Below, one piece after another: positions 1 through 9,400 of a stretch of DNA of 64,000 bases. Positions within the stretch are counted from its first letter, which is position 1. The number at the start of each line of letters is the position of its first letter. Under the pieces are notes generated by a model, which was not told the DNA's origin, did no database searches, and saw only the letters and a list, made by a program, of their open reading frames with translations. The stretch comes from an uncultured SAR116 cluster alpha proteobacterium. Its GTDB lineage: Bacteria; Pseudomonadota; Alphaproteobacteria; Puniceispirillales; Marisalimonadaceae. The stretch lies in assembly GCA_902616005.1 (NCBI GenBank), contig CACMRG010000003.1, positions 54,205-118,204 on the forward strand, read 5' to 3'. The position numbers and the translations under genes are program-made.

Positions 1-2
1 TA

Positions 3-314
3 GAAAATAAAACTGGTTTGGAGAATTTAGAAGAAATTGCAAAAATTAAGGATGTAGATTGTTTATGGGTTGGTCATTTTGATCTTAGCAATTTTTTAAA
101 AGTTCCTGGTCAATTTGAGTCTAAATTGTATTTAGATTCTATTAATACAATTGTTAAAATTGGAAAAAAATATCAAAAATCTCTAGGTATAATGGTATCT
201 ACAAGACAAGAGATGAATTTTTATTCTAATTTAGGATTTAATGTTATAGCAGTTGGTACAGAAATGAGTCTTTTAACAGACAAAATTTCAAATTTAATAA
301 AAAATGAAGGTTAA
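3..314 (+). CDS. HpcH/HpaI-type aldolase, C-terminal part
   Basis: The reading frame is open from the left edge, so this is the 3' end of a gene whose start lies outside the window; a TTG at 18 is internal. The frame reads ENKTGLENLEEI at the edge, then DCLWVGHFDLS, which matches the end of the HpcH/HpaI aldolase barrel (substrate- and metal-binding region of class II pyruvate aldolases), then a final VIAVGTEMSLL segment. Family members cleave or form 2-keto-3-deoxy or 4-hydroxy-2-oxo acids with pyruvate as a product. It overlaps the downstream dehydrogenase gene by 11 bp, so the two are co-transcribed and probably act on the same hydroxy- or oxo-acid. The family call is fairly firm; the substrate is unknown. 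Confidence 0.75.
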   Translation, partial: ENKTGLENLEEIAKIKDVDCLWVGHFDLSNFLKVPGQFESKLYLDSINTIVKIGKKYQKSLGIMVSTRQEMNFYSNLGFNVIAVGTEMSLLTDKISNLIKNEG

Positions 315-1296
315 CTTAATGCAATTTACTTTAGGAATATCAGGTGACTTATTAACTAGTGATGGTAATCCATGTTTTGGAGAAGAGCCTTTAGAGGTTA
401 TATATAAAGAAAAACAAATTCTTTGTGAATGGATGGAACCTAGCATTCAAACTTTATCAGAAAAAGAAACTTCAAAATATGACGCAATTTTATTAAATTC
501 ACCAAAAATAACAAGAAATAGTATTAACCCAAAAAATAATAAACTTAAAATAGTTTCAAGATTTGGTGTTGGATATGATTCGGTAGATTTAGACGTTTTA
601 AAAAAAAATAAAATTATACTTACTAACACCCCTCATGCTGTTAGAAGGCCAGTCGCTGTAGCTTCTTTAACTATGATTTTATCATTAGCAGGAAAAATTA
701 TAATTAAAGATAATTTGCTAAGGAGGGGTCGTTGGAGTGAAAGAACAAATTATATGGGAGTTGGGTTAATAAATAAAACACTTGGTATAATTGGCTTAGG
801 TGGAATTGGAAAAGAGTTTGTTAAAATTTCAAAAGATCTATTTAAAAGAGTTGTATGTTATGATCCTTTTGTTAGTAGAGATGAAATGAAAACTTTAAGT
901 GTTGATAAGGTAGAGTTTGATGAAATAGCAAATCTAAGTGATTTTATAGTTATTTTATGTGACCTTAACGAAAATACGAGAGGAATGATTGATATTAATT
1001 TTTTCAACAAAATGAAAAGTAGTTCGTATTTAATTAACATGTCAAGAGGCCCTGTTGTAAATGAAAATGACCTCATTACTGCATTAAAACAAAATAAAAT
1101 TGCAGGTGCTGGATTAGATGTTATGAAGAATGAACCGATAGAAAAGAATAATGAACTCATTAATTTAAAAAATACAATATTAACACCTCATTCATTGTGT
1201 TGGACTGATGAGTGTTTTAATTCAATAGCTAAAGAGGCAATTTCTTCAATTATAAATTTTTATTATAACAAAAGAATCTTAAATATAGTAATTTAA
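304..1296 (+). CDS. D-2-hydroxyacid dehydrogenase (SerA-like)
   Basis: A 330-residue NAD-dependent D-isomer 2-hydroxyacid dehydrogenase. The Rossmann fingerprint GLGGIG lies at residues 164-169. The catalytic triad is visible as Arg248 (MSRGP), Glu277 (NEP) and His296 (TPHS). The early motif RFGVGYDSVD is typical of phosphoglycerate-dehydrogenase-like enzymes. The start ATG overlaps the upstream aldolase by 11 bp, and the gene ends in a TTAA shared with ptsN on the other strand. A paralogous pair with the order reversed lies at 33769-35510. The enzyme probably interconverts a 2-oxo and a 2-hydroxy acid; it lacks the C-terminal ACT domain of true SerA, so serine synthesis is not the preferred reading. 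Confidence 0.85.
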   Translation: MKVNLMQFTLGISGDLLTSDGNPCFGEEPLEVIYKEKQILCEWMEPSIQTLSEKETSKYDAILLNSPKITRNSINPKNNKLKIVSRFGVGYDSVDLDVLKKNKIILTNTPHAVRRPVAVASLTMILSLAGKIIIKDNLLRRGRWSERTNYMGVGLINKTLGIIGLGGIGKEFVKISKDLFKRVVCYDPFVSRDEMKTLSVDKVEFDEIANLSDFIVILCDLNENTRGMIDINFFNKMKSSSYLINMSRGPVVNENDLITALKQNKIAGAGLDVMKNEPIEKNNELINLKNTILTPHSLCWTDECFNSIAKEAISSIINFYYNKRILNIVI

Positions 1297-1760
1297 GCTG
1301 CTTTATCCTTAAGATGTTGTGAGATGATGGCAAATGCACTTTCCTCTGATTTACACCCTCTTAATTTATCAGTTATGTCAGAGTTCCGTAAGAGTCTAGA
1401 CACTTGAGCTAGAATTTGCAAATTTTCAGATTTACTTACCTCAGGAAGTATCAAAAAAACGACAAGATCTACAGGATTGTTATCTAAAGCATCAAAATCA
1501 AGACCTTTTGAAAGTATTGCAACAATACAAGACGGTTTAAATATTTTACTACTTTGGACATGAGGAATTGCTATTCCATTACCTATAGAAGTTGCACCTA
1601 TTTTTTCTCTTTTAATCAGATTGTTAAGTAATAGATTTTTTTCAATATTGTATTTTTCAAAAGCTTTGATGCAAATTTTGTCAAAAACCATTTTTTTACT
1701 AGTTGGTTTATCAATCATCAAAAATGAATTCGTATTTAATAATTCTTTTAGATCTAACAT
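1293..1760 (-). CDS. ptsN: PTS IIA-like nitrogen regulatory protein PtsN
   Basis: A 155-residue EIIA-Ntr domain, the normal full length. The phosphorylatable histidine is His67 in GIAIPHVQS. PtsN is the terminal phospho-acceptor of the nitrogen PTS (PtsP-PtsO-PtsN) and regulates potassium, nitrogen and phosphate metabolism by protein contacts. In most Alphaproteobacteria it follows lptB, rpoN and hpf; here it follows lptB directly, 57 bp downstream, with rpoN and hpf absent. The start ATG lies inside a short inverted repeat (1757-1777). The stop codon overlaps the convergent dehydrogenase gene by 4 bp. Confidence 0.93.
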   Translation of the reverse strand: MLDLKELLNTNSFLMIDKPTSKKMVFDKICIKAFEKYNIEKNLLLNNLIKREKIGATSIGNGIAIPHVQSSKIFKPSCIVAILSKGLDFDALDNNPVDLVVFLILPEVSKSENLQILAQVSRLLRNSDITDKLRGCKSEESAFAIISQHLKDKAA

Positions 1761-1777
1761 TACTTAACTCGTAATGT
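1757..1777 (-). promoter_or_regulatory. Inverted repeat over the ptsN start codon
   Basis: ACATTAC (1757-1763) and GTAATGT (1771-1777) form a 7-bp stem with a 7-nt loop. One arm contains the ptsN ATG (1758-1760), so the folded mRNA would hide the start codon. Seen in sequence; a regulatory role is only a guess, because short AT-rich inverted repeats are common here. Confidence 0.25.
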
Positions 1778-1817
1778 ATACCTAACTATGCTTATTATTT
1801 TGTCAAGTTATATTTCG

Positions 1818-2624
1818 CTACACAGAGAATGATTTACCTAAATATACACTTTTAACCTTTTGATCATTCTTTATTTCAAAAGGATTGCCTTTAAGTATAA
1901 TTTTTCCATCATATAAAACATATGCTCTATCAACTATATCTAACGTATCTTTCACATTATGATCAGTAATTAAAACTCCTATTTTTCTTTGTTTTAAGTA
2001 CATTATCAGATTTTTTAAATCTTGAATGGCTATTGGATCAATACCAGAAAATGGTTCATCTAGTAAAATATGCGTCGGATTAGAAGCTATGCATCTTGCT
2101 ATTTCAACTCTTCTTCTTTCTCCTCCAGATAAAGTAATTCCGAGTGAAGATCTAATTTTTGTAATATTGAATTCAACAAGTAAATCTTCGAGTATTTGGT
2201 ATCTTTTATGGTTATCAAATTCTTTGGTTTCAATAATTGATAAAAGGTTATCTTCAACAGACAAACCTTTAAAGATAGACATTTCCTGCGGAAGATAACC
2301 TAAACCAATTCTTGCTCGTTCAAAAACTGGATAGCCAGTAATATCAGTTTTTCCAATATTTACTTTTCCATTATCGGGTTTAATTAAACCTACAATAATA
2401 TAAAAACATGTAGTTTTACCAGCTCCATTCGGCCCTAATAAGCCTACAACTTCTCCAATATCTACATCAATACTGGCATTATCAAGAACGTTAATTTTTT
2501 TATAAGTCTTACTTAAGTTTCTAGCAACTAACCTTTTATCAGAATATTGAGTTTTAATTTTTTTTATAGGTTGAATTGTTTGTATTTGTTTTAAAAATTC
2601 AAGTTGTTCTTTTAAAGTTGTCAG
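1818..2624 (-). CDS. lptB: LPS export ABC transporter ATPase LptB (CTG start)
   Basis: The cytoplasmic ATPase of the Lpt lipopolysaccharide exporter. Walker A GPNGAGKTT (residues 64-72), the LptB-typical GYLPQEMSIFKGLSVEDN stretch, signature LSGGERRR and Walker B ILLDEP are all present in one frame. The first in-frame ATG is at 2282, inside the domain after Walker A, so it cannot be the true start. From the lptA stop (2634) to 2282 there is no in-frame ATG, GTG or TTG. A CTG at 2622-2624 sits 6 nt after AGGAG (2632-2636), which is the best start and gives 268 residues with an N-terminal extension of about 30. It is the last gene of lptC-lptA-lptB. The family is certain; the start codon is inferred. 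Confidence 0.93.
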   Translation of the reverse strand: MTTLKEQLEFLKQIQTIQPIKKIKTQYSDKRLVARNLSKTYKKINVLDNASIDVDIGEVVGLLGPNGAGKTTCFYIIVGLIKPDNGKVNIGKTDITGYPVFERARIGLGYLPQEMSIFKGLSVEDNLLSIIETKEFDNHKRYQILEDLLVEFNITKIRSSLGITLSGGERRRVEIARCIASNPTHILLDEPFSGIDPIAIQDLKNLIMYLKQRKIGVLITDHNVKDTLDIVDRAYVLYDGKIILKGNPFEIKNDQKVKSVYLGKSFSV

Positions 2625-2636
2625 TTTTGTCTCCTA
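2622..2636 (-). promoter_or_regulatory. Shine-Dalgarno and CTG start of lptB
   Basis: On the minus strand AGGAG (2636-2632), overlapping the lptA TAG stop, is followed by ACAAAA and then CTG (2624-2622). It decides the lptB start because no ATG, GTG or TTG occurs in frame before Walker A. The overlap with the lptA stop suggests translational coupling. Confidence 0.6.
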
Positions 2637-3404
2637 ATCTTCATTATTGATTGCTGAAAAAACACCCTTTACTCTTTTCGAGTTACTGCTTTCAATTTTA
2701 CTTTTACGTGTAATTAAATTCATATACCCTTTTTCGCCAGTCAATACACTTTTTTCACTCTTAATAACTACATTACCTTTTAGAGAAATTAAATTAGTTT
2801 TATTATTATATTTAGCGAAATTACAAGTAACTGTCTCTGATTTAGTTTTTATTTTTACATTACCTCTCGCAAATGCTGAAATTAAGGCATTATTTTTTTT
2901 ATCAAAATTAGCATTAATTCTATGTGAAAAAATAGTTACAGGCCCGTTTAATAGAAGTTTCACATCTCCTTCACTAGAAGCAATTTTATTAATATCATCA
3001 AAAGTTATGATTTTTTTTGATTGTATTGTAAATTTTTTTGATTTTATAGATAAAGTATTACCTTTTAAAACAATAAATTTTTTTTTAAAATTATATCTAG
3101 CAAAGTCAGATTTTGCTCTGGTATCTTGATTACTAATAATTACGTCACCGCTTGCTTCTATATCTGTAATATTTGAATGTTTTGTTTTGCTCATAAATGC
3201 TGTAATTTTTTCAGCTTTTACTAACAGGTTACCTTTTGATGCTATAGCATTGCCTGATGCAACGTAAATTTTTTGTTTTTCAAAATACTCAATTGATTTA
3301 TTTGCTTCAACTTTAAATTGATTAATATTTTCACTAGATAATGCTGTTTCGAAATTAATTATTATTAAAAAATAAAAAATTTTTTTCTTATCAATTATTT
3401 TCAT
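2634..3404 (-). CDS. lptA: LptA/OstA-family periplasmic LPS transport protein
   Basis: A 256-residue protein with an N-terminal export signal (basic MKIIDKKK, then a hydrophobic stretch to about residue 22). Repeating OstA-type beta segments follow, such as YVASGNAIASKGNLLVKAEKI and ALISAFARGNVKIKTKSE, which build the LptA beta-jellyroll bridge between inner and outer membrane. It is longer than E. coli LptA (about 185 residues), consistent with two OstA-like blocks (about residues 30-130 and 140-245). It lies 1 bp from lptC upstream, and its TAG stop is shared with the lptB ribosome binding site. The call rests on both the repeat pattern and the position. Confidence 0.85.
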   Translation of the reverse strand: MKIIDKKKIFYFLIIINFETALSSENINQFKVEANKSIEYFEKQKIYVASGNAIASKGNLLVKAEKITAFMSKTKHSNITDIEASGDVIISNQDTRAKSDFARYNFKKKFIVLKGNTLSIKSKKFTIQSKKIITFDDINKIASSEGDVKLLLNGPVTIFSHRINANFDKKNNALISAFARGNVKIKTKSETVTCNFAKYNNKTNLISLKGNVVIKSEKSVLTGEKGYMNLITRKSKIESSNSKRVKGVFSAINNED

Positions 3405-3405
3405 A

Positions 3406-3969
3406 TCAATATATTATTAGTTTAGCTTTACCAAATACTTTAACGTATTCTCCATAATTTTTAAGAGTTAAACTAGACCCTATTATTTTTGAATTACTAA
3501 TTTGGATGTTTACCGGCGAATTTGTATGCATGTCACCCGTATTAAATATTCCTGAAAGCTCCTCAGTTTTTAATTCAAATTTTTTTTTACTATTATGAAT
3601 ATTAACATTTTTATTAAGTTTAAACCTTGAGTAATTATTTTCAATGTACCCATATTTTGAAGTAATCTTTGTTACATCACTTTTTTTTGTGATTTTAGTA
3701 ATTGGGTTTATCAATTTTATAATTTTCTTCTCTTTATTTTCTTCCATTAAATCTGCAAAAATTTCAATTTTTTCACCATTTGGTTGATTCTGTTCAATAT
3801 TAACACCAACTGTTTTGCCTTCTTTGGATGTATCAATAGTTTTAATATTATCTGAGTTAATTTGTTTGTTTCTATTAATAAAATTAAATGCAAGAATAGC
3901 TGTCATTAAAATGATCAAAATAATAAAAATAAATTTCACATTAAATTTAAATTCCATCTTAATGAGCAA
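3406..3969 (-). CDS. lptC: LptC-like inner-membrane LPS export protein
   Basis: A 187-residue bitopic protein: one N-terminal membrane segment (about residues 10-30) followed by a periplasmic beta-rich domain. LptC anchors the periplasmic bridge to LptBFG. Sequence identity is weak by eye, but size, topology and position between RNase D and lptA are those of alphaproteobacterial lptC. The start overlaps the RNase D stop by 11 bp; a second Met at residue 5 (3957) would remove most of the overlap. The residue pattern KSDVTKITSKYGYIENN is typical of the domain's edge strands. Confidence 0.78.
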   Translation of the reverse strand: MLIKMEFKFNVKFIFIILIILMTAILAFNFINRNKQINSDNIKTIDTSKEGKTVGVNIEQNQPNGEKIEIFADLMEENKEKKIIKLINPITKITKKSDVTKITSKYGYIENNYSRFKLNKNVNIHNSKKKFELKTEELSGIFNTGDMHTNSPVNIQISNSKIIGSSLTLKNYGEYVKVFGKAKLIIY

Positions 3970-4573
3970 AAATATCTAATTCTTGAAAACCTTCTAGGTC
4001 TAATTTGACGCGGATTTTCAGGCTTTCAAAGCATTCAATTGCTAGATCTAATTTACCTTCTCTGAGTAGTATTTCATCTAATTTAAGTTTTAATTTATGT
4101 AGAAATAAAACATCCTGTGCTGCATAGGACAATTGACCTTTAGATAATTCTTTAGCCCCCCAATCAGAGGTTTGATTAAACTTATCAAGTTCAATATTTA
4201 GCAGGTCTTTACACAAATCCTTTAAACTATGTTTTGCGCCGAATGTTCTAGCTAATTTAGAAGCTATTTTTGTACAATATATTGGGCCATTAACTGAACA
4301 TATATTCTTATTTAATATAGCTAAATCAAATCTTCCATAATGAAAGACTTTCGTGATATTTTTATCTTGTAGTAGCTTTATCAAATTTGTAGGTTTTTTT
4401 TTAGAATTCTTTGAGAATTGTATTAAATGAGCAACATTGTCACCAAAACAAATTTGAACTAGACAAAGTCTATCTCTATTAAGATTTAGACCCATAGTTT
4501 CAGTATCAATTGCAACAATTTTTTTAAAATTTAATGTTGCTGGAAAATCATTTTTGTATAATTTATAATTCAT
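3959..4573 (-). CDS. rnd: Ribonuclease D, short form
   Basis: A 204-residue DEDDy 3'-5' exonuclease. ExoI is AIDTETMG (Asp23, Glu25), ExoII is FHYGRFDLAIL (Asp83) and ExoIII is YAAQDVLFLH (Tyr150, Asp154). The C-terminal HRDC domains of E. coli RNase D are absent; this short form is usual in Alphaproteobacteria. It trims 3' ends of tRNA and other stable RNA precursors. It heads the minus-strand lpt operon and is divergent, 35 bp away, from the NDUFA9-like gene. Confidence 0.88.
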   Translation of the reverse strand: MNYKLYKNDFPATLNFKKIVAIDTETMGLNLNRDRLCLVQICFGDNVAHLIQFSKNSKKKPTNLIKLLQDKNITKVFHYGRFDLAILNKNICSVNGPIYCTKIASKLARTFGAKHSLKDLCKDLLNIELDKFNQTSDWGAKELSKGQLSYAAQDVLFLHKLKLKLDEILLREGKLDLAIECFESLKIRVKLDLEGFQELDIFAH

Positions 4574-4608
4574 TGCAATATGATTAATATAAATTAGAGT
4601 AAATTTGA

Positions 4609-5535
4609 ATGCAAAACTTTCTTAAAAATAAAAAATTCTTAATTCTTGGTGGGTCTGGTTTCGTTGGCAAATCGATTACAAAGAAACTCTTAACTCACGG
4701 AGCTAGGGTGGTTATATTAACAAGGAACTCAAACAAAATTAAGTCTTTAAAAGTTTCCGGGTATCCTGGACAATTAGAAATAATATCTGGAAATATTTTT
4801 GAAGACGGTTTGTTAGAATTATTAATTGAAGATAAATTCGCAGTAATAAATTTATGTGGAGTATTATACGAAAAAAATAAAAATGAATTTGATACAATTC
4901 ATAATTTTTTGCCTGAGATGATAAGTAAATTATGCAAAAAATATAATACAAAAAAATTTGTTCACATTTCAGCACTTGGTGTAACAAAAGATTCATCTAG
5001 TGTTTACTCATCCACAAAAGCACTTGGAGAAGAAAATATAAGGAGAAATTTTAAATCCTCTATAATATTAAGACCCTCTATTATTTATGGAAATGGCGAT
5101 AATTTTTTTGGCCTTTTTTCAAAGATATCTAAGTTTGCACCAATTATACCAATAATTGGTCCTAGTACTATGTTTCAACCTGTTTATGTAGATGATGTTT
5201 CATTAGCAGTTATTGAAACACTTAAAATTAACGAAAATAATTCTAAAACTTTCAATATTTATGGTCCAAAACAATATTCTTTTTATGAATTGATTAAAAT
5301 TTTATTATCTTTTTTAGAAAGAAAAAGAATTTTGATTAAGGTAAGCCCAAAATTAATGATGTTACCAGGTTTGTTTTTACAGAATTTGCCAAACCCTCCA
5401 TTTACTTATGATCAAATGAAACTTCTTTTAAAAGACAATATATCAGATGGACTTTTTCCAAATTTAGAGGATTTAAATATTAAACCAGTTTTGTTAGAGA
5501 CTAAACTGAAAGAATTAATAAAATTTTACAGTTAA
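4609..5535 (+). CDS. NDUFA9-like NAD(P)-binding protein
   Basis: A 308-residue short-chain-dehydrogenase-type Rossmann protein. GGSGFVG (14-20) is the extended-SDR nucleotide fingerprint, and VHISALGVTKDSSSVYSSTKALGE contains the Tyr-x3-Lys-like pattern in the form used by NDUFA9 (complex I 39-kDa subunit) relatives. The motif RPSIIYGNGDNFF also fits this group. In many Alphaproteobacteria this gene sits beside uppP, as here. It may be an accessory of respiratory complex I or a quinone-related reductase; the exact reaction is not known. Its stop overlaps uppP on the other strand by 4 bp (TTAA). Confidence 0.82.
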   Translation: MQNFLKNKKFLILGGSGFVGKSITKKLLTHGARVVILTRNSNKIKSLKVSGYPGQLEIISGNIFEDGLLELLIEDKFAVINLCGVLYEKNKNEFDTIHNFLPEMISKLCKKYNTKKFVHISALGVTKDSSSVYSSTKALGEENIRRNFKSSIILRPSIIYGNGDNFFGLFSKISKFAPIIPIIGPSTMFQPVYVDDVSLAVIETLKINENNSKTFNIYGPKQYSFYELIKILLSFLERKRILIKVSPKLMMLPGLFLQNLPNPPFTYDQMKLLLKDNISDGLFPNLEDLNIKPVLLETKLKELIKFYS

Positions 5536-6317
5536 TTTAAATATGCAAAAAATAAGATCACTAAACCTAGAAAAATTCTATATACAACGAATATATTTAG
5601 AGACATTTTTTCTATATAATTCATGAATAATTTAATTGTAGTTAGCGCAATAAGAAAAGTTAGAACAATTCCAATAAAATATTCTTCAATAAAAATAAAA
5701 TCTTCTCTAATTGATAATTGAACTGTTTCTAAAATAGTTGCCGAAATAATAACTGGAATAGATAGAAATAGAGAAAATTTGGAAGAATTAAAGCGATTAT
5801 ATCCGAGAAATCTTCCAGCAGTAATTGCCGCTCCTGAACGACTAACACCAGGTATTATTGCTAATGCTTGAAATACGCCTATTAAAAAGGCATCTTTTAA
5901 ATTAATTTCTTTTTTTGTTATTTTTTTAAAATCAGATAAACCTAATAAAACTCCAAATATAAGAGTTGTCCATCCTATTAAAATAATTGCATTGCCGAAA
6001 TCTAGTTTTATTAAAGTTATGAATGTACCAAAAACTATGACTGGAATGGTACCTATTAACATCAATTTTATAAACATTATGCTTAAAGATTTGTTTTTAA
6101 TATGAAAAAGATTTTTCATATAAAAAATTAAATCTTTTTTTAAATAATATAAAACAGCTAAAAGACATCCGAAATGTAAGCAGACATCAAAAGATCTTCC
6201 TTGATAAGGATTTTCATAAAAAAATGGAATTAATATCAAATGTGCACTAGATGATATAGGAAGAAACTCTGTGATTCCTTGAATTACTGATAATATGATT
6301 AAAAAAGTTAGGGACAT
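5532..6317 (-). CDS. uppP: Undecaprenyl-diphosphatase UppP (BacA)
   Basis: A 261-residue polytopic membrane enzyme that dephosphorylates undecaprenyl diphosphate to recycle the carrier lipid of peptidoglycan synthesis; overproduction gives bacitracin resistance. Both family motifs are present: QGITEFLPISSSAHL (residues 13-27, catalytic Glu17) and PGVSRSG (156-162, Arg160). Length is normal. It is transcribed alone on the minus strand, convergent with the NDUFA9-like gene and divergent from gltB. Confidence 0.95.
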   Translation of the reverse strand: MSLTFLIILSVIQGITEFLPISSSAHLILIPFFYENPYQGRSFDVCLHFGCLLAVLYYLKKDLIFYMKNLFHIKNKSLSIMFIKLMLIGTIPVIVFGTFITLIKLDFGNAIILIGWTTLIFGVLLGLSDFKKITKKEINLKDAFLIGVFQALAIIPGVSRSGAAITAGRFLGYNRFNSSKFSLFLSIPVIISATILETVQLSIREDFIFIEEYFIGIVLTFLIALTTIKLFMNYIEKMSLNIFVVYRIFLGLVILFFAYLN

Positions 6318-6429
6318 AAACTTTATTTTTCCATTAAAATATGATATTAGAATAAATTCTTCATTATGAAATTATTAATATAATAAATCTTGATATTAAA
6401 GTTTAAATTATTAACTGAATTGTAGATGT

Positions 6430-9400
6430 ATGAAAAAAGAAATATTTAAAAGAATTGGTTTCCCAGAAAAAAAAGGTCTTTACGATCCATCTTTTGAAAA
6501 AGATGCCTGTGGTTTTGGATTTATTGCTGATATCAATAATGAACCAAAACATGAAATTGTTCATCAAGCCCTTGATATCGTCCACAAATTAGATCATCGT
6601 GGAGCAATTGGTGCCGATCCGTTAGCTGGTGATGGAGCAGGAATTCTTATACAATTACCCGATAAATTTTTTAGAGATTATTTTAAGAGTCAGAAAATTT
6701 CTTTACCTGAGTTAGGTAATTATGCTGTTGGTATGGTTTTTCTACCAAATGACATAACAAGATCAAGTATTGCTCAAAAAGCTGTTGAACAAGCCATATC
6801 AGATGAAGGTCAAATATTTATTGGTTGGAGGGATGTACCAACTGAAGATACTGTTCTAGGTAATTCTGTTATAAATAATAAACCTATCATTAAACAATTT
6901 TTTATTCAAAGAAGCAGCAAATGTAAAGATGAGAAGCATTTTCAAAGAAAGCTGTATGTAATAAGAAAAACTGTTCATAAAAAAATTCATCAAAGTAATT
7001 TGTTAGAATGGGAAGATTTCTACATCGTATCACTCTCAACTAGAACTATTGTATTTAAGGGAATGGTTTTAGCTCCAAATTTATCTAAATTTTATGTTGA
7101 TTTTCAAGACACTAAATTTGAAACTGCAATAGCTCTGTTTCATCAAAGATTTTCAACAAATACTTTTCCATCTTGGCGTTTGGCTCAACCATTTAGATTT
7201 TTATGCCATAATGGTGAGATTAATACTGTTAAAGGAAACATCAATTGGATGAATTCTAGAAAACACAGTATGAAATCAAAAACACTTGGAGATGATTTAG
7301 ATAAACTTTGGCCTATTATTGAAAATTCACCATCTGATTCTTCAACATTTGATAATGCTCTAGAATTATTAGTTATGGGTGGATACTCTCTACCACACGC
7401 TATGATGCTTATGATTCCTGAAGCTTGGAAAGATAATGCCTCTATGGACGCTGAGAGAAAAGCTTTTTATGAGTATTATTCAGCACTTATTGAACCATGG
7501 GATGGTCCAGCTGCAATGGCATTTACCGATGGAAAACAAATTGCTGCGACCTTAGATAGAAACGGATTAAGACCTGCGAGATATATAGTTACTGATGATA
7601 ATTTGATTATTATGGCATCTGAAGTAGGTGTCCTTCCCGAAATCCCAGAAGAAAAGATTGTAAAAAAATGGAGATTACAACCAGGAAAAATGCTCTTGGT
7701 GGATTTAGAAAAAAATAAAATAATATCTGATGAAGACTTAAAAGATGATCTGAAAAGAAAACATCCATATACAGAATGGCTTAAATCTAACCAAATATTA
7801 CTCTCTGATGTTCCTAAAGAAATTGGACCAATGACACCAGATGAGAAATCACTTTTAAATTTACAAAAAGCTTTTGGTTATACACAAGAAGACTTAAAAT
7901 TTTTTCTTGAGCCTATGATTAAATCTGGAGAAGATCCAATTGGGTCAATGGGTAGAGATATTCCATTAGCTGCATTATCTAACAAGAGTAGGTTATTATA
8001 TGATTATTTTTTTCAAAATTTCGCTCAAGTAACTAATCCACCTATTGATCCCATTAGAGAAGAGCTTGTTATGTCTTTGGTCAGTTTTATTGGCCCTAGA
8101 CCTAATTTACTTGATCTAACATCTGGTGGTAAACAAAAAAGATTAGAAGTTGATCAACCCATATTAACGAATACAGATCTAGAGAGAATTAGAAGAATTG
8201 AAAATCATTTAAGCGGATCATTTAAAACATTAACCTTGAGTATTTGCTATAAAAAAGACAAAAATACAGGTAATATTGATAGTATAATTTCTTCTTTATG
8301 TAGCAAGGCTGAAAAAGCAGTTAGTGAAAATGACTATAATATTTTAATTCTGTCAGATAGAAAGGTTGATGAAGATCACATTGCATTACCTGCTTTATTA
8401 GCAACTGGAGCTGTTCATCATCACCTTATAAAAAAAGGTTTAAGAACAGACGTAGGTATTGTAGTTGAAACTGGTGAGGCTCGAAGGGTTCATGATATTT
8501 GTCTTCTTGCTGGATATGGAGCTGAAGCTATAAATCCATATCTTGCTTTTTACACTTTATCAAACATCATTTCAAAAAGTAAAATTAATGTTTTAGAAGA
8601 TGAGGCATCCAAAAAATATATTAAGGCTCTTAATAAAGGCATGCTTAAAGTTATGTCTAAAATGGGGATATCTACATTTCAATCTTATTGTGGTGCTCAA
8701 ATTTTTGATGCAGTAGGACTTAGTTCGAATGTAGTAGAAAAATTTTTTACTGGTACTGCAACCAGAATTGAGGGTGTAAACCTTAGAGAAATTCAAAGTG
8801 AAACTGAAGATAGACATTTTAACGCATTTAAAGATAATTTTGAATATGATAATATTTTAAATATAGGTGGTGATCTTAGTTTTAGACTAAACGGTGAAAA
8901 CCATGTATGGACACCAGAAACAATTGGAATGCTTCAACATGCAGTTAGAAGTGCTGATTATTCTATTTTTAAAAAATATTCTAATAAGATTAATAATCAA
9001 ACAGAAAATTTTAAAAGTCTCAGGGGTTTATTCAAGTTTAAAAATATAAACAAACCAATACACATAGATGAGGTTGAACCAACATCTGAAATTGTAAAAA
9101 GATTCGCAACTGGTGCTATGTCTTTAGGCTCTATTTCTACAGAAGCACATTCTACTCTTGCGATCGCTATGAATAGATTAGGTGGGAGATCAAATACTGG
9201 AGAAGGCGGTGAAGAACCATCAAGATTTAAAGAACTACCAAATGGTGATTCAATGAAATCAAGAATTAAGCAGGTTGCATCCGGTAGATTCGGCGTGACA
9301 ACTGAGTATTTGGTTAATGCCACGGATATTCAAATTAAAATGGCTCAAGGAGCTAAGCCTGGTGAAGGAGGTCAATTGCCAGGACATAAAGTTGATAAAT

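Noticed and set aside
1818..2282. LptB as a 154-residue protein starting at ATG 2282
   Set aside because: This would remove Walker A; the frame upstream encodes the missing ABC domain without a break.
8997..9323. Antisense ORFs inside gltB
   Set aside because: They lie opposite highly conserved gltB codons, have no domain or ribosome binding site, and read as shadows.
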